Origin: Sphingorhabdus sp. SMR4y
Lineage (GTDB): Bacteria > Pseudomonadota > Alphaproteobacteria > Sphingomonadales > Sphingomonadaceae
Length of the DNA: 64,000 nucleotides
Assembly (NCBI RefSeq): GCF_002218195.1
Contig: NZ_CP022336.1
Location: 1-64,000, forward strand
Direction: 5' to 3'
Shown here: piece after piece, positions 16,862-27,300 of the stretch
Position numbering within the stretch: position 1 is the first letter of the stretch
Layout of the letters: each line of letters begins with the position of its first letter
The notes under the pieces: model-generated
Databases searched by the model: none
Told to the model about the DNA's origin: nothing
The model's input: the letters and a program-made list of their open reading frames with translations, nothing else
Position numbers and translations under genes: made by a program

Positions 16862-18313
16862 CTACAGCTCCATTTTCCAGTCCCAGCGCAGCGGGTCGCC
16901 ATCCATCAGCTCCACGCCTTGCGCGGTGAGTTCGTCACGGATCGCATCGGCAGCGGCGAAATCCTTTGCCGCCTTTGCCTGCTGGCGCTGGTCGAGCTTT
17001 GCCTCGATATCGCTTTCGTCCAGTTGCGCCCCGGCAGGCCGCACCCGCAACTGATCGCGTGTCAGGCTGGTCAGTTGCAGTCCCATCACGGAGTCCATTT
17101 CGGTCAGCAGCGCGAGTCTTTGTCCGGCCGGCAGCTTCTTGAGTGAAAGCATTTCCTCGAGCAGCGGCAGGCCTTTCGAACTGTTCAGGTCTTCGCTGAG
17201 AGCGGCGTCAAACTTGTCGCGCAATTGGACGAGTGCCGGATGGTTGATCGCTACTGTCTGTCCGTCCGCTTTCTCCCGCAGCCGCTCGACGCCCATGACG
17301 ATCCGCTTCAGCCGGGTCAGCGCCGCGACCAGATTGTCCCAGCTGAATTCCAGCTCGCTGCGATAATGGGCCTGCAGGCACATCAGGCGATAGGCGAGGG
17401 GGTGGAAACCCTTGTCGATCAGCAGTTGCACCCGCAGAAAATCGCCCGAAGACTTGGACATCTTGCCGGTCCGGTCGATCAGGAAATTATTGTGCATCCA
17501 GATTTTCGCGCCGCTGTGGTCGGAGCAGCTATGCGCCTGGTTCTGCGCAATCTCGTTGGGATGGTGAATCTCGCGATGGTCGATGCCGCCGGTATGGATA
17601 TCGAACGGCAGGCCGAGCAGCGCTTCCGACATCACCGAACATTCCAGATGCCAGCCCGGCGCGCCCTTGCCCCAGGGGCTGTCCCATTCCATCTGTCGTT
17701 TCTCGCCCGGGGGTGTCTTGCGCCAGATCGCGAAATCGGCGGCGTTGCGCTTGCCCTCGACCGTGTCGATCCGGCCTTCGCCGTCATCGGTCGATGCACG
17801 AGCCAGCGTGCCGTAATTTGTCACGGTCGACACGTCGAAATAGAGGCCGCTTTCCAGTTCGTAGCAATGCTTGTCGGCGATGCCTTTTGCATAGTCGATC
17901 ATCGCCGGGACATAGTCGGTGGCAATCGACCAGTGGGCCGGCTGGCGGATATTGAGTGCCTTGATATCCTGCCAATAGGCCTCGGTATAATGTTTCGCGA
18001 TATCCCAGATCGACTGGGCTTTTTCCGCCGCCATTTTCTCCAGCTTGTCTTCGCCTTCGTCGGCGTCGTCGGTCAGATGGCCGACATCGGTGATATTGAT
18101 GACATGGGTGAGCCTGTAGCCCTTCCAGCTAAGCGTCCGCCCCAGCAGATCGGCAAAAACATAGGCCCGCATATTGCCGATATGGGGATAGTTATAGACG
18201 GTCGGCCCGCAAGTGTAGACGCGCGCTTCGCCCGGGTGGACAGGCACGAACTCTTCCATCTGGCGAGTCAGGCTGTTGAACAGTTTCAGCGGATGGGCGG
18301 CAGTGTCATTCAT
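16862..18313 (-). CDS. cysS: Cysteinyl-tRNA synthetase
   Basis: The 483-residue product is full length for CysRS, which charges tRNA-Cys in the cytoplasm. Class I motifs are PHIGN (43-47, the HIGH box) and KMSKS (284-288). Zinc ligands are visible as Cys35, Cys225 and the HHPNE block (His250/251, Glu254). The C-terminal helical domain is intact. The gene ends 107 bases before the hydroxyacid dehydrogenase start and begins 58 bases beyond the end of the giant exoprotein gene, so it probably has its own promoter in or near the end of that gene. Confidence 0.97.
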   Translation of the reverse strand: MNDTAAHPLKLFNSLTRQMEEFVPVHPGEARVYTCGPTVYNYPHIGNMRAYVFADLLGRTLSWKGYRLTHVINITDVGHLTDDADEGEDKLEKMAAEKAQSIWDIAKHYTEAYWQDIKALNIRQPAHWSIATDYVPAMIDYAKGIADKHCYELESGLYFDVSTVTNYGTLARASTDDGEGRIDTVEGKRNAADFAIWRKTPPGEKRQMEWDSPWGKGAPGWHLECSVMSEALLGLPFDIHTGGIDHREIHHPNEIAQNQAHSCSDHSGAKIWMHNNFLIDRTGKMSKSSGDFLRVQLLIDKGFHPLAYRLMCLQAHYRSELEFSWDNLVAALTRLKRIVMGVERLREKADGQTVAINHPALVQLRDKFDAALSEDLNSSKGLPLLEEMLSLKKLPAGQRLALLTEMDSVMGLQLTSLTRDQLRVRPAGAQLDESDIEAKLDQRQQAKAAKDFAAADAIRDELTAQGVELMDGDPLRWDWKMEL

Positions 18314-18371
18314 CAGCCATCGCCTAATGGCTTTCCGCGCAAAAGGTCAACCGATCAATTGACAGGGCTTG

Positions 18372-21300
18372 TCATTCTGCCGGTTCGGGCTCTTGCTCCT
18401 GTTCGTCTTCATCCTCGCCCGCGCCATTGACCCACAGGTCTTCATTGCCTGCACCGGTCACCGGCTCGTCGATCAGCGGGTCCTCGGCGGGGTCCGGATT
18501 TCTCTTAATTTCAATCGTATTCGACGCGAAGGGATCCACCACATATTTCTCCGGTGTCACTTCCTCGTCGATCACGTCCTGGACCGGGTCAAAGGTCGGG
18601 ATGCCATCGGCACCCGGCAAAGGCACACAGGAGGAAGGATCGATGATCACGCAGCCGTTGATCGTCGATCCGGCATCAAAGTCGGCCGTGATATCGACAG
18701 CCGGGATCGCGTCCAGACCGGTCGCCCCGCCGACAATACCGTTGATCACGATATTGGCGGTGCCGGTGGAGGCGCCCACAACGGACAGGGTGCCAGCGGT
18801 GAAGCCGCGACGGTCCGCATAATCGGTGCCGGTGGCGGTGTTCTGGATCAGCAGATTATCGCCAATGGTCATCAGGATATTGTCCGCCCGGATCAGGCCA
18901 TCTGCGAGATCAATGCCGTCACTGTCGGCCAGACGGAGATCGATATCCGCAGCGCCAAAACCGGCAATGTCCGCAAGCGCCTGGCTGGTCATCGCGTAAA
19001 TATTGGTTGCGGTGATCGAAAGGGTACCGCTGCCCGCATATTCTCCGTTCGCATCGGTCATCTGGATGATACCGCTGGCAGCATCGATAAACAGGTCCTC
19101 GCCGGCGGTCAGACCGAGACCGGAATCGGCATTGCCGTTGGTGAAGTCGAGAAGACCGACAACGGTGATCGACTGTCCGGACACCAGATTCAGACTGTTG
19201 CCCAGCCCGATATTGGCCGATTGCGGACCGCTCACATTGTCGCTGACCAGCACGGTCAGGTCCTGAACCACCATGTCGAAACCGCCCAGCGATGTCGGTA
19301 CGGCCGTTATGGTGAGATCCCCACCCGAATGGATGCGGCTGAATTCGTCATTTTTGAGCGAGAAACTGCCACTGATGTCCGTGCCATCGCCGAGCACCAT
19401 CTGGGTGGTGCCGTCGCTGAATATCTGGATATCGCCGGTCAGGTCGGTCTGGCCGAGACTGCCCGCAGAACCGATTTCCATGTCGGCGCTGACCGTGCGG
19501 ATATTGGTGCCGACGGCGCTCGCCTGAATATCGATCAGCCCGCCCGCGGTAAGTTGCAGGCCATTGGCGGCAGCGACCATGCTGTTGATCAGGATATCAT
19601 CGGCAGCGGTGATCGTGATGTCGCCGCCAGCCGATGCCACAGCAGACGTGCTGGTCGAGCCGCCAGTCGTGTCATCGATTGTTGCCGATCCGCCTGCGGC
19701 AATGACGATATCGCCACTGGCCACGGCCTGCTGGACGTCGATATTTGTAGCCGAAGACAGGCCAATGTCGCCGCCGGTTGCTTCGGCGGCAACGCTCATG
19801 TCCTGCTGGGTAATGATCGAAACGGCGGCACCCGATGCGGCCAGAAGATTGGTCACGTCGACGTTATTGGTGACGCTGACCAGACCATCCGCGGCGGTGA
19901 GACCGATATCATTGCCAGTGACGTTGCGCAGGGTGATGCCGCTGTCCGCTGCGATCACGATCTGGCCGGTGCCGCTCTGATCGGCACTGGTTTCGTCGGC
20001 GACGAAGCCGCCTTGCGTAGAGACGTCAATGTTGCTGCCGCCGCTCAGCGATCCGACGGTTATGTCGCTCGCATTATTGGCGACAATGGCGATATCCCCG
20101 GCACCGGCGATCGAATCGAGCGAGATGGCGTCTCCGGATTCGACGGTCACCGCGCCGGCGCTGTCGATATCGCTGCCGTTAATGCCACCGCCGGCATTGA
20201 GTGCCATGTCGTCACTGCTTGTCGCGCTGTTGAAGCTGATATTACCGGCAGCATCGACGGTGAAAGTGCCCCCCTGGGCTTCGAGATCGCCAAAGCCGAC
20301 ATTGCCGGTGGCATCGAGATCGATGCCGCCGCCCACGGTAATCGTGCCGGTGCCGTCAATGTCGCCGCCGGTTGCATTGAGTGTCAGATCACCACCGATG
20401 GTGCCGTTGTTCAGTGTCACGCTGGTACCGGTAATGCTGCTATTGCCGCCGCTGATCACATTGGCGAGCGATGGCGTGCCACTTGCGGTCACGGCGATAT
20501 CGTCACTGGCGTTCAGTGTGCCGGTCGCGCTTATATCGGCGCCGCTGGTCAGCAATATATTCGAACCGGTGGCGGTTTCTGACGCAAAGGCAATGGAGCC
20601 GGACTGACCGGCATTGGCGGTGTCGAACGACAGCGCAAACAGGTCAATGCCCGCGCCGCTGCTGGTTGCGCCGGCCAGCGAAATCGCGCCGTCCGCCTGG
20701 ACGATAAAATCATCGCCGGTCGAAACATTGGCCAGGGCAACGTCGCCAAGCGCCCGGATCGAGACATCCTCACCGGCGCCGAGCGTACCGGTGGCGGTGA
20801 TATTGCCGCCCGCGAGCAGGCCGATGGAGGCTGCTGTCGGAGTGCCGGTTGCGGTTGCCGCCGACCCGAGCGCGATATTCTGCGCAGCGGAAATCAGAAT
20901 GTCGCCGCTATTGGTGGTCAGCGCGCCGACGTCGACATTGTTGGCGAACAGATTGATGGCGGCTCCCGCACCCGACACAGTGATATCACCACCGGTGCTA
21001 TTGACGCCGATCGTCCCGCTGGAAGCGGTCAAGGTGACGCCGTTGGGCGAACTGATGCTGTCGAACAGGATATTCGCGCCGCTGTTGAAGTTGATATTGG
21101 TAGCATTTGCATTGCCGATGGCAATATTGCCGCCGTCCAGATCGAGCGCGTTGACGGCGTTCAGGTCGCCGCCGTTGATGCTGCCGCCGGCGGTCATGCT
21201 GATCGCATTGCTGCTGGTTGCGGCGGCAAAGTTGATGTCGCTGCCGGCGTCGACGGTGAAGGTACCGCCCTGGGCTTCGAGATCGCCAAAGCCGACAAGG

Positions 21301-24300
21301 CCGGTGGCCGCGAGATCGATGCCGCCACCGACGGTAATCGTGCCGTTTCCGTCAATATCGCCTGCCGTGGCATCGAGCGTCAAATCTCCGCCGATGCTGC
21401 CGTTGTTCAGCGTGACCGAAGCACCGAGGATCGCAGTGTTGTTGGTGGAATTGGCGGTGCCGACGATGGCAGCGCCACTGGTTGCGTCTAGAGTGATAAA
21501 GCCACTCGCGGCAAAACCATTGGTAGTGATGGTCGCAGAGCCCAGGTCAATGCCTGCTGTCGTTCCATCAAGACGTGTGCCAATTATACTGCCAATCGTC
21601 GCGGAACCGGCAGCGACCAAGTCAATGAATTGGCCCTGGATCAAATCCGATATTATGGCACCACTGGCGTCAAGATTGACATCGCCTGTGGCGCTGATGG
21701 TGTCGACATCAATCGTTCCACCGGAGGTCAAGTTCACGACGTTGCTGATCAATGTACTGGTGGGAGCAGTTGCGCTAAGTCCCGTTATATCGCCTCCGGC
21801 ATCGACAACGACTCTTTGACCGGATGTATTGCCCAGAGCGACATCGGCGCCAGCCGTTGCGTCAAATGTTCCGCTGGCAGAGAGGCTGCCGATATTGATA
21901 TCGGTCGCCGCATCGAGCGTTGTCGCGCTTGCGGTCGTTGCGTCGGTGATGGTGATTGCGCCAGTCGTGGCTGTCAAAACCATGGCGCCACTCGCGGCAA
22001 ACGCATTGCTGGTTATATTTGCTGTCCCAAGCGAAATGCTGCTGCCCAGGGCTTCCAGACGCAGGGTATCGGCATTGCCAATATCGACCGCTCCGGTCGT
22101 AAGGATATCAGCAAATCCCCCAATCAAAGAGCTGACATCAACATTCCCGTCGCCGTCGATATCGATACCGTCGATAGCATTGATGGTTCCGGCGGTAATG
22201 CTGCCGCCAGCGTTGAGGACAGCCACATTGCTGGCGAGTGTGTTGTTTGAAGCATCAACATCACCCCCGACGATATCGCCGCCCGCGTTAAATCTGACGC
22301 TCTCGGCGGTTGCGGTGACAAAGGAAATATTTCCGCCCGCATCCGCCGTTGCCGCTCCCGGTCCGCTTAAAAGGCCGAAGGTGATATTGCCGGTGGCATC
22401 GAGATCAATCGTGCTGCCCGCAGTCAGATTGCCCGGCCCAGCGCCTACGACATCACCAGCGGTTGCATTCAGGGTGATAATACCAGACGACAGCAGATCA
22501 TTGAAACCGACGTTGTTGCCCAGAACCGAAATCGATGATGCGCTACTGTTGCTGCCGAGAAACGCATCGCCAGTCGATGCAGTGAGCGTGATGGATCGGG
22601 CATTGGGCAGATTGATCCTGCCAAGATTAATGTCTCCGCCGGCGACGATATTGATATTTGCGTTGCCTGACTGGGTCAGCGTGTTGACAGTGATACTGCC
22701 TGGAACCGTGTAAGAGGCTTCAAATGCACCGCCTATATTTGCGATCGAGGTAAGCTGTCCTCCAGTATCAATCTGTGCCGCACTTATGTCCGCGCCGACC
22801 GTTATGCCGATATCACTGGCGCTGGTCAGCGAAGCGGAGCCCAGCAGGCTGCCATTTACCGCGCTGACCAAAATGCTCGCGCTGCCGACCGAGGCTTCGC
22901 GCAGGTCGACATCGCCTTCGATGCTCTCGACCAGAAACTGGTTCGATGCATCGAGAATCGTGGCGATGCCGTCGGTGCCCATGATGATGTCGCGGCGCGT
23001 GGTAACCAGGATCTCGTTCGCCGAGACCGTGCCGGACTCGATGATACCCTGAACCACGTCATTGTTGCTGGCCTGGCCGATATGGACGAAATTGTCGGCG
23101 TCGAGCGTGCCCAGACAGATATTGCCTTCCACGCATTGGCCGTTGAGCAGGCCATTGTCATCGGACTGGCCGATGGCGGTGATTACCGCGTTGGACGGCG
23201 CATCGTTGATGTCGGCGGAAATCGAGCTGGCGGTAATCGTGCCGCCGAGGCCGTCGATCGCATTGGCCGACATGACCACGGCGAAATCATTGGCGTCGAG
23301 ATCGCCGGCGGCGACGATAGAGGCTATCGGCGTGAATGGCGTGCTGATCAGGGGCGTGAGCGCGCCGGCTTGCAGGATCAGGTTGTTGGTGTCCGGGAAA
23401 GGATTGGCCGTATTTGGCGACGTGGCGGGCGCATTGCCCGCGACCAGGCTGGCACCGGTTTCGATGATGATATCATCGCCGGTCTGCACGATCAGTCCAT
23501 TGTCCGAAATCGTGTTGCTGCCGCTCTGGAACAATGCATTGCCGCCGGCATTGACGGTGATGAAACCGGCAGATGTGACATCGCCGTCGATGGTGGCGCT
23601 ATAGCTGGGATCAAAGGTCGGGAAAGATCCGCCCATTGGATCATGCCCCGCCTGGATGAGCATCTGCGGCCCGAGCACGAAGGTTCCTGCGCCCAGGGTC
23701 ACGGTCGTCACGGTTCCGGTCACCGCCGCATTGGTGACATTGGCGTCCCACATCGCCGAAATATCGACCAGTCCGACGCCGGCAATGTCGGCGACGGTGG
23801 CATTCTGTCCCGTGCGCACCGAGGCGCTGCCTGCGGCGTTGATCCGCGAGCCGGCGGTGCTGATGAAATCGGCCTGCGCCGTGGCCGCGAAATCGCCGGA
23901 CACATCGATGCTGTTGACCGGCGTGCTGTTGTTGCTGTGATCGACGAAGATATTCTGCCCGCTGATCAGCGTGGCATTGCCGCCCACCGTCACCTGACCG
24001 TCTCCGTCGAGATCAAACTGGATATTGCCGGCCACGTCGACGTCGAGATCGCCGAGAATCGATATGGCGCCGCTGTTTCCGGTCGCGAAAAAGCCGCCAA
24101 GCAGAGTCGTGGCCGAACCGGTTCCGGTGCCGAGCGCGGCGTCAAAGGCATAAGCGGTCAGGCTGTCGAAACTGATCAGACCGGCGGGATCGGTTGAACT
24201 GTCGGTGATTTCGATGCGGCCCCCCGCGCCGATACCGGCGATCGGTCCGCCGCCGCCGGTGCCGCTGGAGTCTATCGTGACATTCGCGAAGGTCAGAATG

Positions 24301-27300
24301 CCTGGGCTGCCTTCCTGAACCTCGGTGATACCGGTGCCGCCGGTTCCGGCGCCTCCGGTGCCATTGGCGCCATTGGTCCCGTAAGCGCCATAATAGCCGC
24401 GGGTTCCGCCATCGCCGCCAAGACCGGCAGTGGTCAGGTTGAGATCATTCCCGGAGATCGTTCCGCCTTGCGCAAGCAGGCGGGCTGTGCCGCCCGTGCC
24501 ATCGCCACCATTGCCGGCGTCACCGGCCGTGCTGTTATAAGAATTGCCGCCATTGCCGCCATTGCCGCCGGCACCGGTGCTGGTCATGGTGAAATCGCCG
24601 GACGTCACATTGATCGTGCCGCCTGTCCGCGCGACCAGTTCGACCGTGCCGCCATTTGCGTCACCACCTGATCCGCCATCGCCGCCATCGAGACCGACGC
24701 CGAAACTGTAAATGCCGTCCGCTCCGTTGCCACCGGTTGCATTGGCTTCCAGAATGATAAAGCCGAGGTCGATATTGCCGCCGGCACCCGTGACTTCCAG
24801 GCGGGCTGTGCCGCCCGTTGCGGCTCCGCCAGCGCCGCTAATGCCGGTGATATTATTGGCCGAATCCAGCATGCCGAAACCACCATTTCCGCCCGTTGCA
24901 TTGGCGATGATTGTCGGGTCATCGGGATCGGCTGTGGCATTGTTGACGTTGATCGCTGCGACCCCGCCAAAAGCAGCGCCGCCGTCTCCGCCGTCCAGTC
25001 CCTGACCGCCATCACCGCCGACACCGCTGGCATCGACGATATAGATGGGATTGTTGAGATCATCCTGATTGATGTTGATGATTGCATTGCCACCAGTTCC
25101 GGTGCCGCCATTACCGGCGATATTATCCGCTTCACCGGTTGAAAAGCCAAAGACGTCGCCGCCATTTCCGCCGGCCCCGATCGATGTGACCGAAAGCTGA
25201 CCAAAGCCGAGCGTCCCGGCATTGTTGTTGAATGTGGCATTGCCGCCTGTAGCGTTGCCCCCCAGACCGCCGGTCCCGGCCTGAATGGGACCGTTGCCTG
25301 CGTTGGTGCTGTCGCCGCCATTGCCACCATCGGCACTGGTCGAGATGATGATATTGCCGGCGTTGATCGTGGCGCTGCCGTCGAGATTGAAGGTGGCGGT
25401 TCCGCCGATACCGTCGCCCCCGTTGCCCCCGTCCGAGCCATAACCAAAGCCACCCGCTCCATAGGAGCCATAGGGGGCGATATTCTGATTATTGCCCTCT
25501 GCCGATACCGTCAGCGTATTGGTGACGGTCAAGCTTCCCGCCTGGGCGTTGAAAACAGCATTGCCGCCAATACCGCTGCCGCCCGCGCCACCGGCGGTAC
25601 CGATATTGATGTCGCCATTGGCGCCATTGCCGCCGAAACCATTGGCCGAGATGGTGAGGTTCGTAACGCTTGCGTTGCCGCCGTTGAGATTGAAGGTTAC
25701 ATCGCCGCCTTGTCCGTCGCCGCCATCGCCCGCCGATACGCCACCGGCAAAGGGGCTGACGGCCAGGGTCAGGTCTTCGGGATCCGCCATTGGCGTTACG
25801 TCAAGACTGGTCGGGGTTCCGGGCAGGGTGAACAAATCGCCGCCACCTCCGCCCGAGCCGTCGGAACCGATCGTGATGTCGTCCGCCACGAATGTTCCGC
25901 CGAGCAGATCAAATGTGATGTCGCCGCCAAAGCCGAGACCGCCATCGCCCTCGAAACGGGGGGCACCGCCTTCTCCGCCGACAGAGATTGATCCGTCGGA
26001 ATCCACGTCAAGGTCAGCGAACGTCATCGAACCGCTGCTGCCTTGCACGCGGAATGTGACGTCGCCGCCGCGACCGATCCCCAGACTTTCCGGGTTTTCG
26101 TCATTGCCGCCAACGCCACCGATACCGCTGGCATCTATCCCGAGAAAGTCTGTAAATTCTATCGAACCGTCATCGGCGTTGATCAGAATATCTCCGCCCG
26201 TTCCATTGCCGGCGATCGTGTCATTGCCGGTGCCGCTCGCCTGGAAGAAGGAAAACCCGGCCGTCAGAGATCCGCCGTTGCGGGCTACGATATTGATATC
26301 GCCGGCCTGAAAATCCTTGCCTTCATCTTGACCCGAAAAGAAAAACTGGTTGTTCGGTTTTGCAGAAGAACTGAGGAACAGGCCGCCTGCTGTTATCGAT
26401 CCGTTGTCAGCCAGGATGGAAACCGAACCGCCGGCGCTGGTAACGCTATCCGAACCGTTAAACGCCCGCGTGCTGATGAAAAGATCTCCGTCAACTGCCA
26501 GTGTCGCCCCGTTCTGAACGGTGATCGTGGCCCGGTCTGTTGCAGCGGAAGGGGTAATACCATAGGTGCTCAATTCGGCGTCCAGATCGGAATTGATGGT
26601 AAGGCTGCCGCCGTCGATCAGTAAATTTGCGCCGCCGGAGCTGGCAAATCCGGACCTTTCTTCACCCGCTGCATTGAAAGAACCAGATGAAGCATCGGCG
26701 GTGGCAAAGATCAGGATGTCATCGATGACATGTGTCCCGCCGGTCACCGTCAGGTCGAAAGCGCCAGCGCTTGCATCGTTGCTCTGCGCTCCTCCGGATG
26801 CATCACCCGATGATGCAGCCGCTCCCAGCGAGAAAACCATCCCGCCAGTGGTTACCGCGCCGCCGGAAAGGTTCAGGCTGATATTACCGGCAACGCTGTC
26901 GCTTCCGAGCTGTCCGGGACCGCTGCCCCCTATTTTCAGCGACTGTGCCGAGATAACCTGACTGTCAAAAAATGTTGTTCCTGTGATATCGAAGGTGCCG
27001 TCGGAAATGTTCAGATTGATGTTCCCGCCCTGGCCGGACCCGTTCTGGATTTCGCCTTTGCCACCTTGGGCGCTGGCATTGAATTGTGCAGCGCCACCAA
27101 CCAGGAGATCGCCGCCGTCGATATTGATATTGATCGCGCCAGCTGTGGCATCTTGTCCGATCCCCGTACCGCCATTGTCGCGAACGTTAAAAAAGTCATC
27201 CAGGCCGGTAGCGCTGGTATCGACGATGAAATCGCCTCCCGTCGTCAAGCTACTGAAGACAGGAGTCGTGTCAGCAAAACCGAACCCTTCGATATTGAAG

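Noticed and set aside
18369-20582. 737-residue plus-strand open frame opposite the end of the TpsA gene
   Set aside because: The repeat-rich composition of TpsA leaves the opposite strand open. No domain, signal peptide or ribosome binding site was seen.
24215-25870. Possible CRISPR-like array in the repeat region
   Set aside because: Repeats are irregular, in frame, without constant spacer length, and encode Gly/Asn-rich protein.
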